From contig NZ_CM001441.1 of assembly GCF_000244895.1 (NCBI RefSeq), positions 2,438,226 to 2,502,225 on the forward strand: 64,000 bases of DNA, given 5' to 3'. The DNA is from Desulfosporosinus youngiae DSM 17734 (GTDB taxonomy: Bacteria > Bacillota > Desulfitobacteriia > Desulfitobacteriales > Desulfitobacteriaceae). The notes below the pieces were generated by a model. It was not told where the DNA came from. It searched no databases and was given only the letters and a program-made list of their open reading frames with translations. The translations under genes and the position numbers were made by a program. Positions 1 through 8,601 of the stretch are shown here, piece by piece (the stretch's first letter is position 1; the number at the start of each line of letters is the position of its first letter).

Positions 1-1004
1 TGACCACGGTGAAATACGGAGCCAGAAGCATTAAATTAGGTGAGGCTAAAGTGGTCATGACGGGCGGCTCCACTAGTTTCAGCACCGTGCCCTTTTTACT
101 GCGGGATCTTCGCTGGGAGGGGAAGAAGCACAGCTCCTTTATGGCTGAAGACCCCATCATTCCCTTGGGATACAAAGACTATGCCCCCGTCGCCGTTGAC
201 TCCGGCAACGTGGCCATCGAATATGGAGTATCACGGGAAGAGCAGGATGAATTAGCCTATAAAAGCCACAAGAACTATGGTGCGGCTTGGGAGCGGGGTT
301 TCTTTCAAAAGGAAATGACCCCTCTGGAAATAATCAAAACAGATAAAAAGGGCAAGGTTATTTCTAATTTAATGCTGGATAAAGACGAACAATATCGCTC
401 AGATATTACTCCGGAAGCCCTGGCCAGGTTAAAGCCGATTTTTGGCAATCCCACCTGTACTGCGGGTAACGCCCCGGGAATGAACGACGGTGCTGCCGCC
501 CAAATTTTCACCACCAGAGAATACGCCGAGGAACTGGGGCTGGAAATAATTTATACCTTAGTATCTGTTGCGGCCATTGCTTTGCAGCCAAGAATCATGC
601 CTGTCTCCCCCGCCTTCGCCATTAAGAAATGCTTAGATGAAGCAAAGCTGACAATGGATGATCTGAAATATCTGGAGATTAATGAAGCTTTTGCCTGTGT
701 GCCGCTGGTTTCCTGCAAACTTCTATCCAACGGCAGATTCTTAAGCGGTGATTATAAGGATATGGTTAAAGAGGCATCTGAAAAACCGATTTTGGATAAT
801 GACGCCCGGAAATATCAGGATTTAAAGAATAAGCTAAATGTTAACGGCAGTGCCATTGCTACCGGTCATCCCAACACTGCAACCGGAGCTCGAATCATGA
901 TGACGGCAGCCTACAATTTAAGAGAGAATGGCGGAGGTTTTGCGGCCTGTGCTATCTGCGGCGGTTTAACCCAGGGTGCGGGAGCAATAATCTGGGTTGA
1001 ATAA
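1..1004 (+). CDS. Thiolase (acetyl-CoA acyltransferase), 5' truncated by window edge
   Basis: This is a thiolase of fatty-acid type, which joins or cleaves acyl-CoA and acetyl-CoA. The reading frame is open to base 3 with no stop, and the first GTG lies inside conserved sequence, so the true start is outside the window. About 90 residues are missing, including the nucleophilic Cys of the N-terminal half. The visible part keeps the NEAFA motif (around residue 225 of the visible part), the GHPNTATGAR motif carrying the catalytic His, and a C-terminal Cys in AICGGLTQGAG. The last two motifs differ slightly from the usual GHPLGASG and CIGGG. It sits 44 bp before an acyl-CoA dehydrogenase on the same strand, which suggests a beta-oxidation or acyl-CoA conversion operon. 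The exact substrate cannot be read. Confidence 0.9.
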   Translation, partial: TTVKYGARSIKLGEAKVVMTGGSTSFSTVPFLLRDLRWEGKKHSSFMAEDPIIPLGYKDYAPVAVDSGNVAIEYGVSREEQDELAYKSHKNYGAAWERGFFQKEMTPLEIIKTDKKGKVISNLMLDKDEQYRSDITPEALARLKPIFGNPTCTAGNAPGMNDGAAAQIFTTREYAEELGLEIIYTLVSVAAIALQPRIMPVSPAFAIKKCLDEAKLTMDDLKYLEINEAFACVPLVSCKLLSNGRFLSGDYKDMVKEASEKPILDNDARKYQDLKNKLNVNGSAIATGHPNTATGARIMMTAAYNLRENGGGFAACAICGGLTQGAGAIIWVE

Positions 1005-1048
1005 AGCCCCCCTGAGCAGGATTATGGCTAGTTTTTGGAGGTGTATTT

Positions 1049-2179
1049 ATGATAAGCTTTGAACTTACCGACGAACAAAAAGAGTTGCAGGCTATGGTTC
1101 GAAAATTTACTAAAAATGAGATTATTCCTGTTGCAGCAGAATACGACCAAAAAAATGAAATGCCGTGGCCCATTATTCAAAAAGGGTTTGAGATTGGCTT
1201 GTGGAATTTTAATCTGCCCCAAAAATACAATGGCTTGGAACTGGACCATGTAACTGAAGCCATCCTCATTGAAGAACTGGCTTACGGATGTTTGGGAATC
1301 AGCGGAGCATGGGACGGAAATACCCTGGCCCTTACGCCAATCCTGATTGCAGGGACGGAAGAACAGCAAGACAGGTGGCTGCCGCAATTTGCCGAAAAAC
1401 CCCTTTTGGGGTCCTTTTGTCTCACCGAACCCGGTGCCGGCTCTGATGCAAAATCCATGGTCACCCGGGCGGAAAAAGTTGGTGACGACTACATTATTAA
1501 CGGTACCAAGTGTTTTATTACCCATGGTGGTATAGCAAGTATGTACACAGTTTTTGCCAAGGTTAAAGGGAGCAAAAAGATCAGCGCCTTTCTGGTATCC
1601 GGTGATAATCCCGGTGTTTCCATGGGAAAGGTGGAAGATAAACTGGGGGACAGGGCTTCCCATATAGCAGAAGTGATTTTCGAAGATGTACGGGTTCCGG
1701 CCAAAGATCTGCTGGGGCAAGAAGGGGATGGCTTTAAAATTGCCATGCAGACCCTGGACCGGACCAGGATGAGTATAGGGGCAGCAGCAGTCGGGGTGGC
1801 GCGCAGGGCCCTGGAAGAGTCCATTGAATACGCTAAGGTTAGAACCCAGTTTGGCAAGCCTATTGGCCAGCACCAAGGAATTGGTTTTATGCTGGCGGAT
1901 ATGGCTACCAAAGTAGAAGCGGCTCGAAGTTTGGTGTTCCTGGCTGCCTCAGAGATAGACGCTAAAAGAATAGACCCTAAATTCGGCGCTATGTGCAAGC
2001 TTTATGCAGCGGATATCGCTATGGAAGTAACGGTGGATGCCGTGCAAATTCATGGCGGTTATGGGTACATGAAGGATTACCCCGTGGAAAAGCTGATGAG
2101 GGATGCTAAGATCCTGCAAATCTATGAAGGAACCCAGCAAGTACAAAGGATGGTCATTGCCGGCAGACTCTTGAGTTAA
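1049..2179 (+). CDS. Acyl-CoA dehydrogenase
   Basis: A 376-residue flavoenzyme of the usual family length that oxidises acyl-CoA to enoyl-CoA and passes electrons to an electron-transfer flavoprotein. The N-terminal helical domain begins with LTDEQKELQ, the FAD-contacting segment CLTEPGAGSD is at about residue 130, and the C-terminal domain has RTQFGKPI, QIHGGYGYMKDYPVE and the catalytic-base region IYEGTQQVQR. Glu in YEGT, near residue 359, is the expected base of short and medium-chain enzymes. The ATG has a GGAGG site 8 bp upstream. It follows the thiolase closely and a strong convergent terminator lies downstream. Chain-length preference is not readable; glutaryl- or butyryl-type enzymes look similar. 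Confidence 0.93.
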   Translation: MISFELTDEQKELQAMVRKFTKNEIIPVAAEYDQKNEMPWPIIQKGFEIGLWNFNLPQKYNGLELDHVTEAILIEELAYGCLGISGAWDGNTLALTPILIAGTEEQQDRWLPQFAEKPLLGSFCLTEPGAGSDAKSMVTRAEKVGDDYIINGTKCFITHGGIASMYTVFAKVKGSKKISAFLVSGDNPGVSMGKVEDKLGDRASHIAEVIFEDVRVPAKDLLGQEGDGFKIAMQTLDRTRMSIGAAAVGVARRALEESIEYAKVRTQFGKPIGQHQGIGFMLADMATKVEAARSLVFLAASEIDAKRIDPKFGAMCKLYAADIAMEVTVDAVQIHGGYGYMKDYPVEKLMRDAKILQIYEGTQQVQRMVIAGRLLS

Positions 2180-2235
2180 CTATCAACTTCATTAAACAAG
2201 GCTCTCACTTCACAAGCAACCAGAAGAAAAGGCGA

Positions 2236-2285
2236 AATACCCCTTTTTTCATAACGTTTTAAACGTTTTTGGAAAAAGGGGTATT
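2236..2285. terminator. Bidirectional rho-independent terminator
   Basis: A 13-bp inverted repeat (left arm AATACCCCTTTTT, right arm 2273-2285) encloses a second small repeat of AACGTTTT type. A-rich and T-rich flanks on both sides serve the plus-strand acyl-CoA dehydrogenase and the converging minus-strand membrane-protein operon. Confidence 0.8.
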
Positions 2286-2311
2286 CTCCTTTTAATTCAC
2301 TAACTTGAATC

Positions 2312-3559
2312 TTACTTGAACGTGAAAATTATCGGAAAGACAATGGTAACCATAAGCGTCCAAAGTGAATAAACAGGCAAATATCGCGTAATGGCAGCCT
2401 CAATCCTCTCCACTTTAACGTTACCCAATAGAAACCGGAAATAATTAACCGTAATCCTTACTAAGTGGACGAATACAATAAGGTTCATACCCAAAACTGC
2501 CAACCGGTTTGGAGTTATGCCATAAGACGTTAATCGGAACAAAATAGCTGATAATGCCACGCAGTCAATCAGTATAGCAACTGTTAGCAAGGCGAAGATT
2601 ATTCGATCATTGAAAGCAATTTTTGAGCCGGTTTCTCTTCCTGCGACGGAAAAAATCGTGATGGCTAAGACTAAGATCAGCATTAAGTTGAAAATTAATA
2701 AGAACTCCCGATCGGTATAAGGATTCTTCTGCATAACAATGATTGTAGCTAAATAGACAGCTAAGGTTATTAAAACTAAAGGACTAAAGACCTTGGCTAA
2801 ATAAGGTGCAATATTTTTAGTCAGGCCCCTGGTTTTCGCTAAATAAGTACCGACAAATGGTGAAGCGGCAACTCCATATATCGCAATTTTGTTCATATAG
2901 AAATTGTCTATTTTGACTTGAATTGCCGCAAATAAATTAATGGTCAAAGCTGTTAAAACGACACCGCAAATGAGTAACAGACCAGCGCTAATTAAAAGCT
3001 CACCGTTGTACTTCAGGTATTCCAATACTTTTCCTGGCTGCAGGCGATAGTCTCCCATAAAGGATATTGCAACTAACGACCATAAGAAAAAGGGTAAATG
3101 CAGATTAGCCAAAATAATAGTGTCTGAGTTATTTACAGGCAGAAAGTTCAGGTAAATCAATACCGCCAGGTAGGATAGGCTAATTGACAGAATAAGCTTT
3201 TTCGAAGGGTTGTTTTTTAAAAGGAAATAGAAGGAAAGCAAAGGGAGAACGGAAAAAACAATATTGGCCGGATTAATTAATCCTTTATCAATGGATGGAA
3301 ACAAAAACCTGGCAATGGTTCCGGCCAGCAACGAAATCACAATAATTAACAGAAGGTCTTTCCGCTTAGCATCGGGTTCCATCCTTTCATCCCTTGTCAG
3401 ATCAAAATTTAGTCGTTCATGCCAAACTTTCAGGATGGTTAGATTCTGATTTTCTTTAAATACCTCGGGAAAGGCTCTAATAAATTTCTCAGGCTCCTGA
3501 CGATAAAGTCTTTCTAACTCGGACGGTTGCTCTAGATTTTTAAAAATGAGATTTTCCAT
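2312..3559 (-). CDS. Multi-pass membrane protein, DUF4153-like
   Basis: A protein of 415 residues with a soluble, charged N-terminal stretch of about 65 residues and then roughly ten hydrophobic segments. The segment YGITPNRLAVLGMNL, near residue 345, resembles the region seen in DUF4153 membrane proteins, but that assignment is only tentative. The ATG at 3559 has a GGAGG 5 bp before it; a TTG 12 bases further upstream lies inside that ribosome site and is not used. It is the last gene of a three-gene minus-strand operon after a DUF2975 protein and a small XRE regulator. Function unknown. Confidence 0.75.
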   Translation of the reverse strand: MENLIFKNLEQPSELERLYRQEPEKFIRAFPEVFKENQNLTILKVWHERLNFDLTRDERMEPDAKRKDLLLIIVISLLAGTIARFLFPSIDKGLINPANIVFSVLPLLSFYFLLKNNPSKKLILSISLSYLAVLIYLNFLPVNNSDTIILANLHLPFFLWSLVAISFMGDYRLQPGKVLEYLKYNGELLISAGLLLICGVVLTALTINLFAAIQVKIDNFYMNKIAIYGVAASPFVGTYLAKTRGLTKNIAPYLAKVFSPLVLITLAVYLATIIVMQKNPYTDREFLLIFNLMLILVLAITIFSVAGRETGSKIAFNDRIIFALLTVAILIDCVALSAILFRLTSYGITPNRLAVLGMNLIVFVHLVRITVNYFRFLLGNVKVERIEAAITRYLPVYSLWTLMVTIVFPIIFTFK

Positions 3560-3575
3560 AATAACCTCCAAACCT

Positions 3576-3785
3576 TTAATTATTCTTTCTGTATTCGAGA
3601 ATATCCCCCGGTTGACAGTCTAAAGCTGCACAGATAGCCTCTAAAGTAGATAACCGAATCGCTTTTGCCTTACCGGTTTTTAAGACGGAAAGATTAGCAA
3701 TCGTAATTCCGACTCTCTCCGAAAGTTCTGTGAGGCTCATTTTTCGTTTGGCCAACATCACATCAAGATTGATAATAATTGCCAT
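3576..3785 (-). CDS. Small XRE-family (Cro/CI) HTH regulator
   Basis: A 69-residue protein that is essentially one helix-turn-helix domain: LTELSERVGITIANLSVLKTGKAKA contains the turn and recognition helix in the first half, followed by RLSTLEAICAALDCQPGDIL, which is typical of YozG-type Cro/CI regulators. The start at 3785 has GAGGTG 6 bp upstream. It lies 10 bp downstream of a DUF2975 membrane gene, the standard partner of this regulator type in Firmicutes. A 24-bp perfect palindrome in front of the operon (4323-4346) is a possible target. Confidence 0.88.
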   Translation of the reverse strand: MAIIINLDVMLAKRKMSLTELSERVGITIANLSVLKTGKAKAIRLSTLEAICAALDCQPGDILEYRKNN

Positions 3786-3795
3786 ATTACTCACC

Positions 3796-4269
3796 TCAAA
3801 TCGTCAGATCATTTTCGGATTTAATATCAATAGCATCTTTTAAAAGCTTTTCAAGAACAGCAGCAAAGACGGCAATGACAATTGGAGCAAAAGCAATGAC
3901 CAATCCGAGTAATAAGAGACCCGGGGCATCGTCTGCATCCGCGACGAGATAAAAGAGCGGCATACTTGCCGAAAACAAAACACCGACTGAGATCGCACAG
4001 TATTTTATCGTCTTTAAACTGTTTACCGATAATTCCGAGAAAGCTATGTTTTTGTCAATATAGGTTAAAAGTTTAAAAGCCTGATACAATACAACGTAAA
4101 AAGGTATCGTTGCGCCATACATGCCGATTATAGAGGGATACACCCAATAAGTCGGAAAATGTTCCGCTGCTTCTTTAGCTATCGGGGGCAACCCAAAGAG
4201 ACACAAGGCAAGAACCGGAATTCCCATGAGAAAAACAACGACCTTTAAAAACAGTGTTTCTCGTTTCAT
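3796..4269 (-). CDS. DUF2975 family membrane protein
   Basis: A 157-residue protein with four hydrophobic segments (about residues 9-30, 45-65, 92-112 and 121-142) in the pattern of DUF2975 proteins such as YoaS, with the conserved loop around LTYIDKNIAFSELSVNSLKTIKY between segments two and three. The ATG at 4269 is preceded by GAGGTG; the in-frame GTG nine bases upstream is part of that site. It is the first gene of the operon and is paired with the XRE regulator immediately downstream. No function has been demonstrated for this family that I can use here; the pairing suggests membrane-linked regulation. Confidence 0.85.
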   Translation of the reverse strand: MKRETLFLKVVVFLMGIPVLALCLFGLPPIAKEAAEHFPTYWVYPSIIGMYGATIPFYVVLYQAFKLLTYIDKNIAFSELSVNSLKTIKYCAISVGVLFSASMPLFYLVADADDAPGLLLLGLVIAFAPIVIAVFAAVLEKLLKDAIDIKSENDLTI

Positions 4270-4322
4270 AAAAAGCACCTCACTGATTTTTCTTGAGTTG
4301 ATTGTAATATATTATTTATCGT

Positions 4323-4346
4323 AAATCAATAAATATTTATTGATTT
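4323..4346. promoter_or_regulatory. 24-bp perfect palindrome upstream of the DUF2975/XRE operon
   Basis: Arms AAATCAATAAAT and ATTTATTGATTT meet without a spacer. It lies 53 bp upstream of the DUF2975 start, in the AT-rich promoter region, and is a candidate operator for the operon's own XRE protein. No T-tract follows it, so it is not a terminator. Confidence 0.5.
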
Positions 4347-4354
4347 CAATAGCG

Positions 4355-4383
4355 AAGGGACCAGGTCAAGAACCTGGTCCCTT
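4355..4383 (-). terminator. Hairpin after the MGMT-like gene
   Basis: Twelve-base perfect arms (AAGGGACCAGGT / ACCTGGTCCCTT) with a 5-base loop, 7 bp past the end of the minus-strand MGMT-like gene. The T-tail is weak, so termination efficiency is uncertain. Confidence 0.55.
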
Positions 4384-4390
4384 TCACCGC

Positions 4391-4705
4391 TTATACTATT
4401 CCTGAATTTACCTGCCACAGATACTTTTTCAAATCCACGCACCCGTTTTCCTTGAAGCGGATACCTTCATTGACTAAAAGTTGTTTTTGCCCGGTCCATC
4501 CCGGAACTAAACGACCCTGAACGTTTACGACCCTATGACAAGGGATATTGAGGAAGTCCGGGACATGATGGAGTGCTTGCCCAACCATTCTGGAATGTCT
4601 GGGGTAACCGCATAAAAAGGCAATCATTCCATAAGTGGCGACATTACCGCAAGGAATATCTTTAACGATCTCATAAACTTTATTTGAGAATTCTTTTCTG
4701 TTCAA
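4391..4705 (-). CDS. MGMT/alkyltransferase-like DNA-binding-domain protein
   Basis: A 104-residue protein consisting only of the C-terminal domain of O6-alkylguanine-DNA alkyltransferase. It shows VATYGMIAFLCGYPRHSRMVGQAL, which covers the DNA-binding helix and arginine finger, and then IPCHRVVN with the alkyl-acceptor Cys. It lacks the N-terminal domain of full enzymes such as Ogt or Ada. Small alkyltransferase-like proteins usually have Trp or Ala where this has Cys, so it may be an active minimal transferase or a lesion-recognition protein. The start is TTG with AAGGTG 7 bp upstream. It lies 24 bp downstream of the beta-propeller gene on the same strand, so co-transcription is possible. 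Confidence 0.85.
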   Translation of the reverse strand: MNRKEFSNKVYEIVKDIPCGNVATYGMIAFLCGYPRHSRMVGQALHHVPDFLNIPCHRVVNVQGRLVPGWTGQKQLLVNEGIRFKENGCVDLKKYLWQVNSGIV

Positions 4706-4729
4706 TTCAAATCACCTTAACCTCAAGAC

Positions 4730-6823
4730 CTATTTTAGAATTAAGCTGTTCTTCTCTTGCAGTGACCTAAGATCATTGGCCTTAATCATTTCCGGAGAAA
4801 TGGTATAGAGTGTGTCTTGGATGTAAATGATCCGCTCTATGGCCTTAGAGCTGTTCAGATAAACTTGACCGGATTTCAAAATGTCCTCATCCTTAAGATG
4901 GGTTATTCTTCCTCTTAAGGTGAAGCCCTTGACCAGATCAAAATGATAAACATAAGCACCCTGATAGGTGAATTGCCCATAGTCAGGGAAGCCGTTTCTT
5001 GAGTTGGCGGTGCTTGAATTGGCAACTTCCATAAGGGTAACAGGGAAGGATAAAATCCCTCGTTCTTTATCAAACAGCAAGGCTTTGTGGTTGTGAAGCA
5101 GTTCGGAATCCGTTCCCCGGTCCCCGATCGTTGTCTTAAACATCTCTACAGGATGAGCAACATCCGTTACATCAAAGACGGCAAGCTTAAGACCCTGGTA
5201 AAAGGCCGTCGAGTCCCCGGCTTCAACGGTCAGGCTGCCCGGACCGCTGTTTTGGCTTACTTCGATGGTGTCTTTGCCGAAACCAATGATATGGTTCTCA
5301 TCATAAGGGTGGAGGTAATCACTGTAGCCCGGGATTTTCAAAGCCCCTAAAATTGTCGGAGCCGTGGGATCTTTAAGGTCCAGGACAAAGAAGGGATCGA
5401 CTTTTTTAAAGGTTACCAAGTAGCCGCGATCTCCCATAAAGCGAACGGAATAGATTTTCTCACCGGGCGCAATATCTTCGATCCGGCCTGTCAGTTGGAG
5501 GTTTTCATCCAGGACATAGACATTATTTTTTGAGGTAAACTCATCCGTTCGCCAAATTTGACCGGTCGTTGTCGCAATCCTTAAGCAGCCCTTATCTTCG
5601 TCCAGGGCAAACTGATTAAGAATGGTGCCGGGAACTTCCCCTTTAGCTTTATAGGTGGTTCCCCCTTGAGCCAGTCCGAATTTATAGAGAGCCGTTGTGG
5701 TTGTTAAGGAACCGGGAATTAATTTAGAAGAGCTATTAGAGGCCGGCTGCGCTTCTGCTGCAGATTCAGGTGAAGGCTGAGCAGGGTCGGATTGATGAAC
5801 CTGCTGGTATTGGGTTACCGCCACATAGAGATTGGAGGCAGAAGCATAGACAGCCTGACCGGAACCCAGATAAGCCGCCACCTGCATTTCTTTATCCTTT
5901 TGATCCAGATCAAGAGCAGCTATCAGCAAATAATTGGCTTCAATGGATTGGGGAAAGTAGCGGATGTCTTGGTAGCCTATGGCTGAAAAATCCCCTTGGC
6001 CGGCAGTATCCCGATAACTGGGGAGGGGTGGTTCCTCACCTTGTTCCATAATACGATAAGTGTCCAAATACTTGTTGGCGATTAAATAAAGGTTGGAACC
6101 GATTTTGCGGGAAGACACATAGTCCCCGTCCAGCTCTACTTCCCGCAGCTTCTGCAGATTGCTTTTATCGGCCAGGTCATAGACGATGGCCTTGGTGGTG
6201 AAAGGAGTCCATACGGGGGGATATATTTGTACTTGGGAAGCACCCTTAACTTGAGGCTGAACCTTTGGAGCATAGGAAGGGGAAGTTTCCGGGTAATAAG
6301 TATTGCCGATTAAGACCAGATAATGATCATCCACATAGAGCTCCCGGGGAGTGAATTCTCCCTCTTTAAAGCCTATACGGCTGAGTATGTGCATCTGATT
6401 GGCGGGATAAGCCTGAGTGACAATGAGTTCCTGCTGGTTTACCTGATAGATGTATTGACCATCGTTTTTAATAATATCGGCTTCATCCACACCGGCCACT
6501 TGCAGATTAGTGGTTGAATGACCGGAATTTCCCGTCGTCATATCAAAATTGGCTGAAGAGGGTGCTGCCTCATCGACTGTTTGTGCGGATTTATTGACGG
6601 ATCCCAGCGTTACGTCAACGGCATAGACTCTCCCTTGTCCCAGCAATGTTCTGGAACTTTGCGATTCTTTCAAGAGATTGCGCAAATTTTCGGCGGTTTC
6701 CACTGTGGGCAGACTATGTTCCTGGGTTACCGTTACCTCTTCGTCGGTTGCTTTGCCTAGCTCAGGCAAAGTAAGAAAGACAAACACCATGAGCAAAACT
6801 ACTAAAAACCGAGCCTTTTTCAT
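4730..6823 (-). CDS. Secreted beta-propeller domain protein (PF09826 type)
   Basis: A 697-residue exported protein. The N-terminus is a clear signal peptide: Lys-rich start, hydrophobic core LVVLLMVFVFLTLP and a probable cleavage after GKA. The body matches the family named 'beta propeller domain', with the hallmark HSTTNLQVAGVDEADIIKNDG near residue 110, repeated blade-like strands such as YLVTFKKVDPFFVLDL, and a C-terminal half with LHPYDENHIIGFGKD. The start ATG at 6823 has GGAGGG 8 bp before it; an upstream TTG lies within that site. The family is found in Firmicutes and archaea, and no function is established. A 19-bp gap on the distal side leads to the MGMT-like gene. Confidence 0.88.
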   Translation of the reverse strand: MKKARFLVVLLMVFVFLTLPELGKATDEEVTVTQEHSLPTVETAENLRNLLKESQSSRTLLGQGRVYAVDVTLGSVNKSAQTVDEAAPSSANFDMTTGNSGHSTTNLQVAGVDEADIIKNDGQYIYQVNQQELIVTQAYPANQMHILSRIGFKEGEFTPRELYVDDHYLVLIGNTYYPETSPSYAPKVQPQVKGASQVQIYPPVWTPFTTKAIVYDLADKSNLQKLREVELDGDYVSSRKIGSNLYLIANKYLDTYRIMEQGEEPPLPSYRDTAGQGDFSAIGYQDIRYFPQSIEANYLLIAALDLDQKDKEMQVAAYLGSGQAVYASASNLYVAVTQYQQVHQSDPAQPSPESAAEAQPASNSSSKLIPGSLTTTTALYKFGLAQGGTTYKAKGEVPGTILNQFALDEDKGCLRIATTTGQIWRTDEFTSKNNVYVLDENLQLTGRIEDIAPGEKIYSVRFMGDRGYLVTFKKVDPFFVLDLKDPTAPTILGALKIPGYSDYLHPYDENHIIGFGKDTIEVSQNSGPGSLTVEAGDSTAFYQGLKLAVFDVTDVAHPVEMFKTTIGDRGTDSELLHNHKALLFDKERGILSFPVTLMEVANSSTANSRNGFPDYGQFTYQGAYVYHFDLVKGFTLRGRITHLKDEDILKSGQVYLNSSKAIERIIYIQDTLYTISPEMIKANDLRSLQEKNSLILK

Positions 6824-7037
6824 TTTTAAAACCCTCCTCAATACACCAATAACAACTCCATATTTAATAGACGCGGCCGGGGGAGTAAAACTGACGGCTT
6901 GACCTGGAGATTCTCCTTATTTATGTCAGTATTTGTTAATCTAAATCGACTCCTCCCCAGCATAGTATAACAATGTCATTTCAGATGGAAGGGGGAGTGC
7001 AATTGGGACGGTAAAAGGAGGGACCCTTTTTGGACTA

Positions 7038-8093
7038 ATGCTGTTAATTCTGACAGTCCTCATAGCTGCCGGCGTCAGCAGGGCAGCCGGTGATTCAAAG
7101 CTGAGAATTACTCAAGTAGAGTCGAACTTACCGGACTTGAGGCTATTTCTGCAATTGGATAATGTCAATATGAATAATAGCAAACTTGAAAAGAATTTGA
7201 GCATTAAAATCAATGATACTCCCGTCCAAATAACAGATATTCAGCCGGTCAGGAAAGGAAACAAAGTTATTGAAAATACAGCCTACCTGTTCCTGGTCGA
7301 TACATCGGCATCTGTGCCAAACTATTCCAGTGAAGTCCGGAGTATATTAGAAGGATTATTTGGCTTTGTCAGTGCAAAGGACAAAGTGGCTGTCTTCAGT
7401 GTGAGCAGCAAGCTGCAGCCGGTTAAGGATTTTATGAGCAATGCTTCTTCAGACATGGTAACTAAAACTCTTGGAAATGCCCTATCTTTGGATGCCAGGA
7501 CAGGGATTTATTTATATTCGGGGATCCGCGAAGCTTATGACCAAGGAAGGGCAGCTTCAGATATTCCCTCCCGGCGGGTTATTGTGCTTATTACCGACGG
7601 GGGAGTCGAAGGAGATTGTCTCAGTTGTGATGACCTGAAAAACTATCTTGATGTTGACAGATTGCCCGTTTATACCTTGATTTTAAACCAGCAAGCTTCG
7701 GCGGATGAGGACTTTAAGAACGCAGCTGATCAAATTGCTCAGAAGTCGGGCGGCCAGGCCTTTGCCGGCAGGAGTGGAACTGAACTTTTCGCTCAGTTCA
7801 AGGCCTCCCAGGAAAATGTCTGCGTCCTTAAGCTGAGCTGTGATTACTTTAAACCCCTAAACCTGCAGGCGAACCTGACTGTCTCCTTGCCGGGGGACGA
7901 GGGGGAAATCAAGCAAACAGCTAAATTCACGGCCACTCCAGCCCCGGAAAATACAGCGGGGCTTAATGATCGGCAAAATTTGCGTAAGAGCTATTATGGA
8001 GTTATAGTGATCCTGCTACCCATGATCCTAGGTTTGTTTATTACCCTGGCTATTGGCTGGGTTTTAATGACTAAGGGTGAGCAGTCCCTTTAG
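7038..8093 (+). CDS. Membrane-anchored VWA-domain protein
   Basis: A 351-residue extracellular protein with a hydrophobic N-terminus (signal peptide ending near SRAA), a von Willebrand A domain from about residue 80 to 260, and one C-terminal membrane segment near residues 318-342 followed by a short cytoplasmic tail. The metal-site motif DTSAS is at residue 87 and the later TDGG at about residue 191, so the MIDAS looks intact. A CxxC pair, CLSCDD, follows. The start is uncertain: ATG 7038 is 15 bp after the GGAGGG site and the signal peptide lacks the usual positive charge; the frame is open upstream without a standard start codon. No partner genes adjoin it. Confidence 0.8.
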   Translation: MLLILTVLIAAGVSRAAGDSKLRITQVESNLPDLRLFLQLDNVNMNNSKLEKNLSIKINDTPVQITDIQPVRKGNKVIENTAYLFLVDTSASVPNYSSEVRSILEGLFGFVSAKDKVAVFSVSSKLQPVKDFMSNASSDMVTKTLGNALSLDARTGIYLYSGIREAYDQGRAASDIPSRRVIVLITDGGVEGDCLSCDDLKNYLDVDRLPVYTLILNQQASADEDFKNAADQIAQKSGGQAFAGRSGTELFAQFKASQENVCVLKLSCDYFKPLNLQANLTVSLPGDEGEIKQTAKFTATPAPENTAGLNDRQNLRKSYYGVIVILLPMILGLFITLAIGWVLMTKGEQSL

Positions 8094-8111
8094 GGCAGCA
8101 GGTCGGCCATC

Positions 8112-8137
8112 CAAATTCGTCACCGGTGACGAATTTG
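8112..8137. repeat. 26-bp perfect palindrome downstream of the VWA gene
   Basis: The centre is GTCACCGGTGAC and the flanks extend the symmetry to 26 bases with no loop. It lies 19 bp after the VWA stop. It has no T-tract, so it may be a protein-binding site or a terminator without U-tail. Confidence 0.55.
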
Positions 8138-8321
8138 ACCTGCACCCAGGCGCTCATCCTTTTAGGATCATGGAAGAGGAGCGGGAGTTAATGGAAACAA
8201 TAGGAAGGATTTAAATCAGGTATACAGGATTCATCCGGAAAAGGTGTTGCAATATAATTAACAATGGATTAGAATGACAGTCATAAGGTGTGCACAGCCG
8301 AAACAACCTGGGAGAATTAAA

Positions 8322-8389
8322 TTATGCAAGCAATGGTGCTTTGAGGATACTCGCAAGAGTAGCTCGAAGCACCATTTTGTATTGCATAA
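8322..8389. repeat. Long covarying hairpin, copy 1 (upstream of ehuB)
   Basis: The core 8332-8376 pairs AATGGTGCTT with AAGCACCATT around an inner hairpin TACTC-GCAA-GAGTA with a GNRA loop; outer arms TTATGCAA/TTGCATAA extend it to 8322-8389. A second copy at 13886-13929 has compensating base changes in the same stem. It stands upstream of the ehu operon and could be a terminator, a leader RNA or a repeat element. The rest of the 8094-8601 interval holds a 26-bp palindrome and a putative operator and no gene I can support. Confidence 0.6.
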
Positions 8390-8472
8390 GTTAGCATCTG
8401 TGCTTGTTGAGAAAGTGACTAAAGCAAAAAAGGGGGAGAGAATACAACCATCAAGTTTATTTTTTATCAAGA

Positions 8473-8496
8473 ATTGTCGACAATCGACAATAGTGA
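8473..8496. promoter_or_regulatory. Putative GntR operator before ehuB
   Basis: ATTGTCGACAAT is a 12-bp perfect palindrome of the TTGT-NN-ACAA type favoured by FCD-family GntR proteins. The longer segment 8475-8496 recurs, with one base deleted and four substitutions, at 13958-13978 before doeA. The likely ligand-responsive regulator is the FCD GntR protein encoded at 13166-13843. Confidence 0.6.
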
Positions 8497-8601
8497 GCAG
8501 AATGAAAGAGGTTATCCATTGTTAACCAAGGGTGAGCATCAAAAGAACCTGAGTATTGAGCAATCGAGCAGACAAAAGGCAGAACAAAGGAGGAAGAAAA
8601 A

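Noticed and set aside
1028-1876. Long minus-strand open frame opposite the acyl-CoA dehydrogenase gene
   Set aside because: It is a shadow of the acyl-CoA dehydrogenase frame, with no family match and no ribosome site.
3576-3785. XRE gene as antitoxin of a toxin-antitoxin pair
   Set aside because: Its neighbours are membrane proteins of DUF2975 and DUF4153 type, not toxins.
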